In this document: positions 49,060 to 57,884 of the stretch, one piece after another
Numbering within the stretch: position 1 is the first letter of the stretch
How the letters are laid out: every line of letters begins with the position of its first letter
NCBI GenBank assembly: GCA_003009755.1
Contig: PXUB01000030.1
Span: forward strand, 36,638 to 100,637
Reading direction: 5' to 3'
Source: Thermoplasmatales archaeon SW_10_69_26
GTDB lineage: Archaea; Thermoplasmatota; SW-10-69-26
DNA length: 64,000 bases
Translations under genes and position numbers: made by a program
Notes under the pieces: model-generated
What the model saw: only the letters and a program-made list of their open reading frames with translations
What the model was told of the DNA's origin: nothing
Databases searched by the model: none

Positions 49060-50067
49060 CTAGGTTTCCAGGTAGGGCATCAGGCTCTCGAGCCCCTCGA
49101 TGCCGTGCACCGGGCCCATCGCGGGCACGACCGCGACCGGGCCCGAGCGCTCCTGCAGGCGAGCGATGCCGTCCATGTGGACGCGAGCCAGGCGCGCATA
49201 GTGGTCGAGCAGCGCGCGCTCGTCGCCCTCGGCCTCGCCGTCCTCCAGCGGTGGGTACACGCGGTTGGCGATCGCGAAGTTCGTCGACAGGCCGATCTCG
49301 CTCACCCGCTCGTGCAGGTCGATCGCCTCGGAGACCGAGCCCTCGTCGGCCATCGACACCAGTCCCAGCCCGGTGCGGGACTCGTCGCCGAGCAACCGCT
49401 CCATGCGGTCGACCCGGTCCTCCATCTCGTAGAACATCTCCTCGAACTGGATCATGAACTCGGACAAGGCCTCGAGGTAGTCCTCGCTCGTCCAACGGGA
49501 GAGGAACTTGGCGATGCGGCCGCCGGCGGCGGAGAAGATCTTGCTCGGTTGGAAGGCGATCTTGGTGAAGCCGGACTCGAACACGCGCTTGAGCCGCCGG
49601 TTGACGGTGAGGAAGTCGATGCCGTGCTGGGCGGGCGGCGTGTCGACGATGATCAGATCGTAGTCGTGGCGGACGTGGTACTCGTGCAGCAGGCCCATCG
49701 CCGCGAACTCCTCGCTGCCGACGAGCGCGCTCGACAGCTGCTGGTAGAAGGGCGAGTCGAGGATGCGCTCGAGCCGGTCGGGCGAGGGGGCATACCGGGT
49801 CACCATCTCGTCGAGGGCCTTCTTCGTGTCCACCATGACCGCGTCCAAGCCGTCGCGCACGTGACTGATCTCGTGGCCCAGCTCGAGGCCGAGCGCGGTC
49901 GCCAGCCGCTTGGCGGGATCGATCGTGACGACGAGCGTGTCCTGATCCGAGCTGGCCATCACGCCCAGCGTCGCCGACAGCGTCGTCTTGCCGACGCCGC
50001 CGGGACCGAGCACGGCCACGACCTCGCGTCGGTCCAGCGTGCGCTGCAGGGCGCGGTTGGCGTTCAC
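49060..50067 (-). CDS. ArsA/Get3-like ATPase, second of a pair
   Basis: 335 residues from a GTG at 50067 that overlaps the upstream stop (GTGA). Deviant P-loop GPGGVGKTTLSA, switch I region TIDPAKRLATALG, and switch II DTPPAQHGIDFL, as in ArsA, Get3 and related ATPases. No CxxC metal-binding pair or arsenite cysteines are visible, so tail-anchored protein or unknown cargo roles are more likely than arsenite efflux. The pair layout recalls the adjacent actinobacterial genes Rv3679-Rv3680; this one corresponds to the second. Confidence 0.88.
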   Translation of the reverse strand: MNANRALQRTLDRREVVAVLGPGGVGKTTLSATLGVMASSDQDTLVVTIDPAKRLATALGLELGHEISHVRDGLDAVMVDTKKALDEMVTRYAPSPDRLERILDSPFYQQLSSALVGSEEFAAMGLLHEYHVRHDYDLIIVDTPPAQHGIDFLTVNRRLKRVFESGFTKIAFQPSKIFSAAGGRIAKFLSRWTSEDYLEALSEFMIQFEEMFYEMEDRVDRMERLLGDESRTGLGLVSMADEGSVSEAIDLHERVSEIGLSTNFAIANRVYPPLEDGEAEGDERALLDHYARLARVHMDGIARLQERSGPVAVVPAMGPVHGIEGLESLMPYLET

Positions 50068-50924
50068 GGGAACCCCTCCACGAACGTCGAGACCTCCTCG
50101 GCCAGGTCCGGCCGCCCGGGCAGGCTGGGGACGACGCGGCAGGGGACCTCGCGGCTCTCGAGCTCGTCGAGCCAGCGCTCGGCCTCCTCGCGCTCGGCCG
50201 CCAGCAGGGACAAGGCGTCCTCGGGCCCGATCGAGCCGACCGTGGGCCCGTCGCCGGCGCGGGTCGAGGACCGCGGCGAGGGCTTGGGCCGGGGCCCCAG
50301 CTTGCCGACGTCGAAGGGGATCGGCGGCGGCATGCGGTTCAAGATCACGCCCGACACCGGGAAGCCCTCGCGTTGCAGGTTGTCGGCCAGCTCCATCGTC
50401 TCGCGCGCCGGCAGCTCCTCGGGGAGGGCCACGAGCACGATCTCGGTGTGCTCGGGATCGGTCAGCATGTCGTCCACGTCGGCCAGCCGCTGGGAGACCT
50501 TGCCGGTCGTGACGCGCTCGAGCTTGCGGGGAGCCTGCAGGAAGTGCAGGCCGTGGCCGGTGGCGGGACCGTCGACGACGACGCGGTCGTTGCGGCGCGC
50601 CAGGAAGTCGTACAGGTGGTTCAGCACCGCCGCCTCCTTGATGCCCGGCGCGATCTCGAGGAACGACTCGAAGGCGGGATGGCCGGTGACCATCCGGGTC
50701 AAGGGGCCAAGCGGCACCAGGCTTTGCACCTGCTCGTGCAGCAGCGCCTCGGGGTCCAGCACCTGGACCGAGAGGTTGTGCACCCGCTCGTCGGGGACCT
50801 GGGTGGAGGGCTGGGTGTGCAACAGCGCCGTGGACCGCTCCTCGGCGAGGTTCAACGCGAGGGCGCGTCCGATCGTGGTCCGACCGGTGCCGCCCTTCCC
50901 CAGCAGGATCGTGACCCGCGCCAC
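50064..50924 (-). CDS. ArsA/Get3-like ATPase, first of a pair, with altered Walker A
   Basis: 286 residues from a GTG at 50924. The N-terminal P-loop reads LLGKGGTGRTTIG: the signature lysine (K10) is kept but the usual GKT lysine is Arg. Further family segments: FLEIAPGIKEAAVLNHLYD, VVVDGPATGHGLHFLQAP, LVALPEELPARETMEL and VSGVILNRMPPP. These are close in order to the mycobacterial Rv3679-type protein. Walker A Arg suggests weak or no ATP hydrolysis, so it may be a regulatory partner of the downstream ATPase. The 395 bases between its start and the divergent DUF1405 gene hold only CACAGAG-type remnants near 51190-51275. Confidence 0.85.
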   Translation of the reverse strand: MARVTILLGKGGTGRTTIGRALALNLAEERSTALLHTQPSTQVPDERVHNLSVQVLDPEALLHEQVQSLVPLGPLTRMVTGHPAFESFLEIAPGIKEAAVLNHLYDFLARRNDRVVVDGPATGHGLHFLQAPRKLERVTTGKVSQRLADVDDMLTDPEHTEIVLVALPEELPARETMELADNLQREGFPVSGVILNRMPPPIPFDVGKLGPRPKPSPRSSTRAGDGPTVGSIGPEDALSLLAAEREEAERWLDELESREVPCRVVPSLPGRPDLAEEVSTFVEGFP

Positions 50925-51189
50925 GAGCCAGCAACCGAGAAGGTCCTCTTCAGTTCCCGGGTGAACGGGGAAGAAACCAAACGGAGGACGGCCGGGGCAA
51001 CCGGTCCCAGAGGGACGCCGACGGTGGCAGCTGGGCGTATCGATGGAGGCGGCGACGATCCCCCAGGCCCCCGGCAGCGGGGCATGCCCGCCGCCAGCTC
51101 ACCCGGCCGCGCTCCCGGGAGGCTCTGGCGGTCCGCCGCTGGTCTCCTCCATCCGCTTCCGTCATCGTTCTCCCCCGCCCTTCCGCCGT

Positions 51190-51275
51190 CCCCTCTGAGG
51201 CTGTGGTCGCTGCCCGTCCCTTCCCCCTCTGTGGTATCCGATCTGGCTGTTCGTCTCTGTGGTCGGGTTCGCCAC
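51190..51275 (-). repeat. Inverted CACAGAG-type remnants
   Basis: On the minus strand this stretch reads ACCACAGAGACG, ACCACAGAGGGGG and GACCACAGCCTCAGAGG. These are the same units as near 6.9 and 43.5 kb, in opposite orientation. It lies within the gene-free stretch 50925-51329, which shows nothing else. Confidence 0.5.
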
Positions 51276-51329
51276 TCTGCGCCCTCCCTCCGCGCAACGT
51301 TTCATGAACCCCGACGTCTTGCGGTCGCC

Positions 51330-51992
51330 GTGGACCTGGCGGGTCTCAGCCGGCGGCTGCGTGACACGCGCCTGCTGATCGGGGTCGTCCTCGTCAACCT
51401 CGTCGGGATCGCGTACGGGTTCGTCTACTACGTGCCGCAGTTCGCCCTCACGCCGGGGCTCCTGTGGCCGCTGGTGCCCGACAGCCCCATGGCGGTCCTG
51501 TTGATGACGGTCGGCTTGGCGTTCGTGCTCGCCGGGCGCTGGCGCCCCTGGGTGAACCTGCTGGGCGCAGCCGCCATGGCCAAGGTCGGCCTCTGGACCG
51601 CCTTCGTGCTGCTGGCGTTCCCCGAGCACTTCGGCTTCTCGCTGTTGCCCGATCTCGGCTGCGAGACCGGGCTCCTCGGATGCGGGAACCTGAACACGGT
51701 CCTGTTCTACAGCCACCTGGGCATGGCCTTGGAGGCGCTGGTCGTCGCCGACCTGCTGCCCCGGGAGCCCGGCGGGTTCCTGGCGGTGGGCGGCCTGCTC
51801 GTGGCCCACGATATCCTCGACTACGCCTGGCCGGCCGACCACGTCGGCCGCGGCTGCGAGGGGATCTTCCCGCACACGGTCCCGTGCACGAACGTCGAGC
51901 TCACCTTCGCCGTCACGGTCGGGCTCACCCTGGCCACGATGGCCGGCCTGTGGTGGATGAGCCGGTGGGCGAGCTCGCCGGTCGAGCCCTAG
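51330..51992 (+). CDS. DUF1405 family membrane protein
   Basis: 220 residues from a GTG at 51330. Six hydrophobic helices, with the family features IGVVLVNLVGIAYGFVYY at the start and TPGLLWPLVPDSPMAVLL in the first loop, matching bacterial YpjA and its haloarchaeal relatives. Four Cys residues (DLGCETGLLGCGN, GRGCEGIF, TVPCTN) lie in outer loops and may form disulfides; these are unusual for the family. Function unknown. Its stop overlaps that of the convergent glycosyltransferase by four bases. Confidence 0.85.
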   Translation: MDLAGLSRRLRDTRLLIGVVLVNLVGIAYGFVYYVPQFALTPGLLWPLVPDSPMAVLLMTVGLAFVLAGRWRPWVNLLGAAAMAKVGLWTAFVLLAFPEHFGFSLLPDLGCETGLLGCGNLNTVLFYSHLGMALEALVVADLLPREPGGFLAVGGLLVAHDILDYAWPADHVGRGCEGIFPHTVPCTNVELTFAVTVGLTLATMAGLWWMSRWASSPVEP

Positions 51993-52816
51993 GCCTCGAT
52001 CGCGGGCACGTCGGCCCCGCCGGCTCGCCACAGCCGCCAGGCCGCCACCGGAAGGGCGGCGGCCTTGAGCACGGGTTCGACGAGATCGAACCAATGCCGT
52101 TCGAGCTGGGGGATGTCCTGGCTCAACCGGTCGGCCAGCCGACGGTTCGACAGGTAAGCCATGGCGCCGCCGACGTTGTAATCGAACTGCTTGCCGGCCA
52201 CGGCCCGGTAGGTGTCGAGCCGCGTCAGGTCGTGGTGGACCCAGGCCTCCTCGACGAGCGTGCCCTCGAAGCCAGCCCGCGCCGCGCGCAGGGCCAGATC
52301 CCAGTCCTCGCCACCCATCGCCAGCCGCTCGTCGAAGCCGTCCACGTCGGCGAACACGCGCCGATGCCAGGCGCTGTTGCCCATCGGGATGCGGGTCGGG
52401 TCCTCGCGCGCGGCCGCGTACAATCGGCGCTCCTTGAGCGCCATCAGATCCAGCTCGGTCTCGGGCCGCGTGGGGCCGCCGGCCCAGTCGGCCTCGCCCG
52501 CTTCGACCGGGGCCACGAGCGCCGACAGCCACCCCTCGGGCGCGCGCTGGTCGGTGTCGAGGAACGCCAAGATATCGCCTTCGGCGGCCTGCAGGGCGAG
52601 GTTGCGCGCGCGGGCCACGCTGGCGCCGGCCTCGTGCACGGTGCGGGCGCCGTGCTCGTCGGCCCAGCCTGCCAGCTTCTCGCGGAACTGCGGGTCGCGG
52701 CTGCCGTCGGCGATCACGATCTCGGCCGGGGGCCGGTCTTGCTCGCTCACGCTGGCCAGCGTCGACCGGATGCGAGGGTCCTCGTACTGGGTGAGGACGA
52801 GGCTCACCTCGCTCAT
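51989..52816 (-). CDS. Family 2 glycosyltransferase
   Basis: 275 residues. GT-A fold: the N-terminal SLVLTQYEDPRIRSTLASVS nucleotide-binding strand, the metal-binding FLDTDQRAPEGWL (DxD), the conserved GGPTRPETELD and the later ERLAMGGEDWDLALRA (acceptor ED motif). No membrane helix except a weak C-terminal one. It starts with ATGA overlapping the stop of the preceding glycosyltransferase gene, so the two form a sugar-transfer operon, perhaps for surface glycan or lipid glycosylation. Confidence 0.87.
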   Translation of the reverse strand: MSEVSLVLTQYEDPRIRSTLASVSEQDRPPAEIVIADGSRDPQFREKLAGWADEHGARTVHEAGASVARARNLALQAAEGDILAFLDTDQRAPEGWLSALVAPVEAGEADWAGGPTRPETELDLMALKERRLYAAAREDPTRIPMGNSAWHRRVFADVDGFDERLAMGGEDWDLALRAARAGFEGTLVEEAWVHHDLTRLDTYRAVAGKQFDYNVGGAMAYLSNRRLADRLSQDIPQLERHWFDLVEPVLKAAALPVAAWRLWRAGGADVPAIEA

Positions 52817-53813
52817 CGCCGGGCCTCCCCAGCGACGTCGGCGTACAGCTGCTCGAAGCGGCCCACGATGCGCTCCCAGTCGTAGCGGTCCGCGATCGAC
52901 GGGTTCTCCTCGCCGTGACCGGCTCGCAGGGTCTCGATCGAGCGGGCCAAGCCCTCGGCGTCGTCGGCGACGAGCACCTGGGCCCCGGCGTCGACGAGCT
53001 CGGGGATGACGCCGACCTCGCGAGCCACGACCGGCAGCCCGCAAGCCATCGCCTCCAGGTAGACGAGCCCGAAGCCCTCGTTGGTGGAGGCGCTGGCGAA
53101 CACGTCGGCCGCGTGGTACAGCGAGCGCAGGTCCTCGCGCGGGATGCGGCCCAGCAGGTGCACGCGGTCGCCGAGGCCGTGCTCGCGGATGCGCTCCTCG
53201 ATGGCCCCGCGGTGGCCCTGGTCGCCGCCGGCGAGGGCGAGGTGGATGTCCTCGAGCTCGGCGAGCGCGTCGACGAGCGTCACCACGTCCTTGTGCTCCC
53301 ACAAGCCGCCGGCGAACACGGCGAGATCGGCCTCGGCCGGCAGCTCGTAGCGCTCGCGGACGTCGCCGGCCTCACCGTTGGCCCACCAGCCCGCGTCGAC
53401 GCCGTTCGGGATCCGCACGAGGTGGTCCCCGATCCCGTCGGCGAGGTTCAGGTCCCGGAGGTCACGTCGGTGAACTCCGTCGGGCAGTACACCCACCGCT
53501 GGGCCAGCTCGTCCGGGAACGGGAACAGGGCCAGGTGCGTGAACACCTTCGAGTGGTAGGTCATCACGACGTCCCAGCGGTCGTCGGCCAGCCCGTCCAT
53601 CACCCACCGACGGTAGGCCAGGGCGCCCCTCGGGGAGGCCTCGAACCCGTGCACGGGCACGCCCTCCACCGTGTCCCCTCGATCCCGGTGGGCGGAGGTG
53701 GCGACCTCGACCTCGTGGCCGCGCTCGGTCAGGCCCTCGGACAGCCGCCGGACGACGGCCTCCGAGCCCCCGGTGTCGGGCGGGTAGGCGTGCACGGTGT
53801 GCAGGATGCGCAC
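52813..53813 (-). pseudogene. Family 4 glycosyltransferase, broken by a 1-base frameshift
   Basis: The N-terminal half from a GTG at 53813 reads VRILHTVHAYPPDTGGSEA and runs to WVYCPTEFTD, then meets a stop. The C-terminal half in another frame reads DLRDLNLADGIGDHLVRIP, continues through FAGGLWEHKDVVTLVDAL and the E-x7-E motif NEGFGLVYLEAMACG, and ends at 52813. One missing base near 53463 restores a ~333-residue GT4 enzyme. A TATA-like box (53839-53845) sits about 29 bases before the GTG. Both halves keep good codon usage, so the break is recent or an assembly error. Confidence 0.8.
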
Positions 53814-53838
53814 GCTCCCCCAAGCAGCGGGCAGGGCA

Positions 53839-53845
53839 CATAAAT
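53839..53845 (-). promoter_or_regulatory. TATA-like box for the glycosyltransferase operon
   Basis: ATTTATG on the minus strand, about 29 bases before GTG 53813; together with CTTTATG at 53889-53895 it makes a divergent promoter pair only 50 bases apart. Confidence 0.5.
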
Positions 53846-53888
53846 TCAGCATCTTGGCCCCGCCGCTGCGCCCACCGGAAAAGGCCAG

Positions 53889-53895
53889 CTTTATG
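53889..53895 (+). promoter_or_regulatory. TATA-like box for the 53920 lipoprotein gene
   Basis: CTTTATG centred about 28 bases before the ATG at 53920. It overlaps an earlier in-frame ATG (53893), which therefore is unlikely to be the start. Confidence 0.55.
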
Positions 53896-53919
53896 ACCGC
53901 GCCTGGGGATGCCCCGCCG

Positions 53920-54969
53920 ATGGCGGACCCCCGGTCGGCGCTGCTTGGGCTTGTGCTGGTAACCGTGTCCCTCACGGGATGCATGGGCTTCGATCCCCCG
54001 CAGACCGGGTGCTCGGCCCAGCACGTCTACGCCGACCGGCTCGTCCTCAAGCAAGAGGGCCTCTACCGAGCGCTGGGCGAGGCCACCGATCGCGCCAACG
54101 CGACCGCCGACGCCAACTACGATCGCCAGCTGCAGGGCACCTGGAACGGGACCCGCGGCGTCGTCGAGGTCGTGCGCGTCGACGACCGCGTCCACGGCCA
54201 CTACGAAGCCTCGCCGGACGCCGACCCCTCCCTGCTCGTCCAGGATTCAGCGCTGGCCACCTACGGACCCTTGACGCTGGACCGCGTCGACTGGACCCCG
54301 ACCGACAGCGAGGACGGCACGATCACCGTCACCGCGCCGGCCTCCGCGGGCGGTTCGCACACGCTGGCGATGACGTTCGCGACGTCGAACACGACCGAGG
54401 AGGAGGCGGCCAGCTACGTCCGCACGCTGCACGAGGCCCTGTTCCCGCACCACGACTACGGGCCCCTGGACGATGGCTCGTTCTCGCGCGCCTGGCTGGG
54501 CACCTACGAGATCGCGCCGCCGGGCCCGGTGCACGGGGACGTGTTGCTCACCACGCTCATCGACGAGGGCCAGCTGCAGGCCCGTCAGGCCCCGTTCGCG
54601 GACCTCGTGTTCCCGCACACGCTCGGCACCGTCCACCTGCAGGGCGAGGACGTGGGCCCCTACGTCGGCACGATCGACGTCCGGCTGGCTCACGACGTCC
54701 GCGCCGTCGCCGTCGGCACCGAGCCGACCCTCGTGCTCGAGGCCACCCCCGGCGACCGCGGCTACGTCTCCAACCTCGGCTCGGCCGATCTCGGCGCCCA
54801 GCAGCTGCGCGAGACGGCCAACGAGACCTTCGCCACCATCGACGGGCTCCCCCAGCTCGAGCTGGACGACGCCGACTACGAGGATGGCGGCCAGGCCTCC
54901 GCGGGCGCCGACACCGATTGCACCCCGATGCAGGCGCTGGGCGAGCCGCTCACGACCGGGCCCAGCTGA
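53920..54969 (+). CDS. Lipoprotein of unknown function
   Basis: 349 residues from ATG 53920, chosen by the TATA box. The signal peptide ends in a lipobox (VSLTGC, Cys about 18). The mature protein is strand-rich with several N-x-S/T sites and no recognised domain; LQGTWNGTRGVVEVVRVD and the later LAHDVRAVAVGTEPTLVLEA look like beta segments. Cys pairs (QTGCSAQH and DTDCTPMQ near the C-terminus) could link the ends. Divergent from the glycosyltransferases and followed 54 bases later by the methyltransferase. Confidence 0.75.
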   Translation: MADPRSALLGLVLVTVSLTGCMGFDPPQTGCSAQHVYADRLVLKQEGLYRALGEATDRANATADANYDRQLQGTWNGTRGVVEVVRVDDRVHGHYEASPDADPSLLVQDSALATYGPLTLDRVDWTPTDSEDGTITVTAPASAGGSHTLAMTFATSNTTEEEAASYVRTLHEALFPHHDYGPLDDGSFSRAWLGTYEIAPPGPVHGDVLLTTLIDEGQLQARQAPFADLVFPHTLGTVHLQGEDVGPYVGTIDVRLAHDVRAVAVGTEPTLVLEATPGDRGYVSNLGSADLGAQQLRETANETFATIDGLPQLELDDADYEDGGQASAGADTDCTPMQALGEPLTTGPS

Positions 54970-55023
54970 CGAGGGGGAGCGCTCGCGGCGGGCCCAGACC
55001 GGTAAGCCTCTTCACGGCGAAAC

Positions 55024-55791
55024 GTGTGCGCCGGCGCCGTGGCCACGCCGCGCACCCAGATGGACGTCGGCCAGGCGGTCGCCGCCTGGGAGAAGATCGC
55101 GCAAAGCTTCTCCGAGACGCGGAACCGTCCCTGGGACCAGGTCGTCGACTTCCTGGAGACGCTGCCCGAGGACGCCACGCTCGTCGACGTCGCCTGCGGG
55201 AACGGCCGCCACGGCGTCATCGCCCGCAAGATGGGCATGCGCGTCATCGGGGTCGACGCCTCGCTCGAGCTGGCCGACATCGCCCGCGAGCGCTTGGCCG
55301 AGGCCGGCGACAAGGACGCCTCGCAGGCCGACGCCGTCGGCGGCTCGGCCATGAACCTGCCGCTGGCCCGCAACAGCGTCGACCACGGCCTGTTCATCGC
55401 GGCCCTCCACAACATCCCCGGACGAGAAGGTCGCGTGCAGGCCCTGCGCGAGCTGCGGCGCGTGCTGCGACCGCGAGGGATGGCGCTCGTCAGCGTCTGG
55501 GCGCGCTGGCAGGATCGCTTCGCCGACCACTACGTCAAAGAGCTGCTCCGCCACGTGCCCCGCAAGCTGCGCTACGGGGACGAGGCGCCGGAGTTCGGCG
55601 ACATCCTGATCCCCTGGCAGGGCGACGAGATGCGCTTCTACCACCTGATGAGCCTGCGCGAGACGATCCTCACCTGCAAGCAGGCCGGCCTGTTCATCCG
55701 CGACGCCTGGAGCGAGAAGCTCGCCAGCCAGTGGCTGCCCGACAACCACTTCGTCGTCGTCGAGAAGCCGCAGAACGTCGACGGCGCGTGA
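55024..55791 (+). CDS. Trm9/ABH8-like tRNA wobble-uridine methyltransferase candidate
   Basis: 255 residues from a GTG at 55024; a GTG at 55039 is also possible. A class I SAM methyltransferase with motif I LVDVACGNGRHGVIA. The preceding SFSETRNRPWDQVVDFLETL is characteristic of the Trm9/ABH8 family, which methylates carboxymethyluridine at the wobble position. VSVWARWQDRF and the terminal WLPDNHFVVVEK segment also fit. Archaeal Trm9-like proteins exist, but the partner Trm112 is not in view. Could also be a related small-molecule methyltransferase. Confidence 0.75.
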   Translation: MCAGAVATPRTQMDVGQAVAAWEKIAQSFSETRNRPWDQVVDFLETLPEDATLVDVACGNGRHGVIARKMGMRVIGVDASLELADIARERLAEAGDKDASQADAVGGSAMNLPLARNSVDHGLFIAALHNIPGREGRVQALRELRRVLRPRGMALVSVWARWQDRFADHYVKELLRHVPRKLRYGDEAPEFGDILIPWQGDEMRFYHLMSLRETILTCKQAGLFIRDAWSEKLASQWLPDNHFVVVEKPQNVDGA

Positions 55792-55795
55792 CCGG

Positions 55796-56950
55796 CTACC
55801 GGAGCGGCTTGATGCACAGATCGACCGGTGCGCAGGTGCGCGGATCGCTGACGCGTCCGTCCTCGCCAGCGAACGTCAGCGTCGCCTCGTGCGTCGTCTC
55901 CTCGACGTGGATCCCTGCGTCCGCTGTCGCCGTGTAGGTCGTCTGGTGGTAGGTCCACGTCTCGCCGACCTCGGGGACCTCGTCGACGACGCTGACCTGC
56001 TCGGGGTCCTCGATCGAGGCGACGAGCCGAGCAGGGAGCTTTGCCTCGTGGCCGTCCTTCTGGACGGCGTAGACCTCGTAGCGATCGAAATCGCGGTCTT
56101 CATAGGGCTCCCAATGGACCGTCGCGCTCGTCCCGTCCACGGTCGGCGTCTCGACGGCGGCGAGGTCGATCATCGTGTAGTTGCGGTAGGCGCTGGCGGT
56201 GTTCGCCGCGTTGTCCTCCGCGTCGGCTCGCACGTCGAACCAGGCTCGGCCGTCGTCCGCATGCGACCAGCGGCACTCCTCCGGCGTCCCGAGGTTCTCG
56301 CAGGCGATCGGCCGCTCGTCACCGGCGAGGGGTCCGATCGAGCGATTGTAGGGTTGGACCTCCCACACCCCAGCTGCGGCCGGGCCCGGGTCCTCGGTTC
56401 GGAGCTCGACGGTCAGCTCACCCAACGCGTACGCGCGGTCACCTCCGATGCCCGGCGTCGGGGAAGCGACGGGGATGGTCTCGCCGGAGGCGAGCTGCAA
56501 CGTGGCGGCGGCCGGGTGCGCGAACCCGGGCTCGGGGGCCTGCGTGTCGAGCCAGGCGCAGTTCATCGTGCTCGCCGGCCCCACTTGGCCCGCCGTATCG
56601 ACGGCGGCGACCTCGATGCAGATCTTCCCGTCCATCGGCGCTTGAGCTTCGTAGGTCCGCTCGTCGGGCTCCGTCGCGGCTTCGTACACGGTCCCATCAT
56701 CGCCGAGGTGGTGTTCGGTGATCTCGTAGGCCGCCACGCCGTGGTCGTCGGTCGCTGGGGCCCACGTCCACGAGGGCGGTGTGTTGACGTTCCGCTCGAA
56801 ATCGCGAGCGTGGAACGGGGTCTGGAGGGTGACGTCCGACACCTCGGTGGGCGGGTCGTCCTCGCCGTCGTGGTCGGCCGGTGCCGGCGGAGCGAGGGAG
56901 ATCGCCGAACCCAGGAGGAGGACGAGTGCGGCCAAGCAGCGCGATCTCAT
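55796..56950 (-). CDS. Exported protein with FnIII/Ig-like domains
   Basis: 384 residues. Signal peptide about 1-25 (ending PAPA). Two to three FnIII/Ig-like domains are visible (about 40-135, PPSWTWAPATDDHGVAAYEI; 140-240; and 250-345, TVHWEPYEDRDFDRYEVY). There is no C-terminal anchor. Six Cys residues, mostly in pairs (KICIEVAAV, MNCAWL, IACENLG, ECRWSH, RTCAPVDLC), suggest disulfides. Its 3' end is 4 bases from the methyltransferase stop, convergent. Confidence 0.75.
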   Translation of the reverse strand: MRSRCLAALVLLLGSAISLAPPAPADHDGEDDPPTEVSDVTLQTPFHARDFERNVNTPPSWTWAPATDDHGVAAYEITEHHLGDDGTVYEAATEPDERTYEAQAPMDGKICIEVAAVDTAGQVGPASTMNCAWLDTQAPEPGFAHPAAATLQLASGETIPVASPTPGIGGDRAYALGELTVELRTEDPGPAAAGVWEVQPYNRSIGPLAGDERPIACENLGTPEECRWSHADDGRAWFDVRADAEDNAANTASAYRNYTMIDLAAVETPTVDGTSATVHWEPYEDRDFDRYEVYAVQKDGHEAKLPARLVASIEDPEQVSVVDEVPEVGETWTYHQTTYTATADAGIHVEETTHEATLTFAGEDGRVSDPRTCAPVDLCIKPLR

Positions 56951-57119
56951 GCCGAACCCCTCAGGGGACCGGACGATGCGGTGGTCGGGGACGGAGCCTC
57001 ACAGCCACCCCAGACAACTGCAGGTATGATTCAGCCTCCAACGGGTCAACGATCCCGCCGAGGTATCAACGTTGGCCTTGCCGGCGCTGCACCCGCCCGC
57101 AAGGTCGGTTGGCGGACGA

Positions 57120-57545
57120 TCACATCCCCGTCCGCGGCTCCCCACCGCGGGCGGTCATCATGATCGCGCCGCTGACCAGCATCACCGCCGCGAGCGCGAC
57201 CATGCCCGCATCCCAGCTCATGCCGCCGGCCATCGGCATCCCGTCGGGACCGCCCGTCCAGGCCAGCCACGCCTGGTTGCCCAACATGAGGAGCGCCCAG
57301 ACCATCATCAGCGGTCCGCTGGCCGCGCCCAGCCGCTCGTGCGCCCGGGTCAAAAGCGCCAGCCCGTGGACGAGGACGATCGCTCCCAGCGCCAGCATGA
57401 GCCACGCCCCGCCGGTCATCCCCGTCCCCGTCGTCGCGACGTAGACGGAGTACAGCCCGGAGACGACAGCGATGGCGCTGCCGTACCACCGCATCAACGA
57501 CCGGCCCGGCTCGACGGGTCCATCCATGGCGGCTGGGCCGACCAC
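57120..57545 (-). CDS. Four-helix membrane protein of unknown function
   Basis: 141 residues with four hydrophobic helices (about 20-38, 44-64, 72-94 and 112-132), rich in Met and Gly (GMTGGAWLMLALGAIVLVHG, then MPMAGGMSWDAGMVALAA). Short loops. Met-rich helices could bind copper but no other metal gene is nearby. The frame may begin at either of two Met residues in the first seven codons. Divergent from gcvT with the second structured element between them. Confidence 0.65.
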   Translation of the reverse strand: MVGPAAMDGPVEPGRSLMRWYGSAIAVVSGLYSVYVATTGTGMTGGAWLMLALGAIVLVHGLALLTRAHERLGAASGPLMMVWALLMLGNQAWLAWTGGPDGMPMAGGMSWDAGMVALAAVMLVSGAIMMTARGGEPRTGM

Positions 57546-57773
57546 GGCGCCCCAGATCGTGAAACCCCGTCAACGAGGTCCTGTGGACGCTGGCGAGCCC
57601 GTCGGCCGCCAACCGTCGGCTTGGGGCCTCCGGAGATGCAGGCGGCTGGGTCGGCGCCTCCGGCTCCCGCCGACTCCTGCTTCTGGACGGTTCGAGCCGG
57701 CCCGTTCGCCGTTGCCTGTCAAGCGGAGATCGCCCTGCGCGAAGGTCCAACCACGTCCAAGACCAGGGCCATC
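57546..57773 (+). other. Gene-free stretch before structured element B
   Basis: About 230 bases with no convincing frame on either strand. A T-arm-like GGTTCGAGCC near 57690 is not part of a cloverleaf. Nothing else recognisable. Confidence 0.5.
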
Positions 57774-57873
57774 GGGGCCTGGGTCACTGCCGACCCCCGT
57801 TTCCTCTTTCGCGACCGTTTCTCTTTTCCGGGGGTCGGCAGGCGTCGAGGCCCCGTTGAAAAGAGAAAGGGTC
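57774..57873 (+). ncRNA. Structured element, copy B (candidate RNA or DNA hairpin element)
   Basis: Outer stem: GGGGCCT (57774-57780) with AGGCCCC (57848-57854). Inner stem: 13 perfect pairs (57787-57799 with 57829-57841). The 29-base loop contains CGCGACCGTTT. The alternative stem pairs GACC (57813-57816) and TTTCTCTTTTC (57818-57828) with GAAAAGAGAAA (57858-57868) and GGTC (57870-57873), with the same single G-G mismatch as copy A. Compared with copy A the inner stem carries six G/C swaps, each compensated on the other arm. The 3' end is 11 bases before the gcvT TATA box. Confidence 0.6.
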
Positions 57874-57884
57874 CAGGGTAAGCG

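Noticed and set aside
57680-57700. tRNA fragment (T-arm-like GGTTCGAGCC)
   Set aside because: No acceptor, D or anticodon arm pairs around it.
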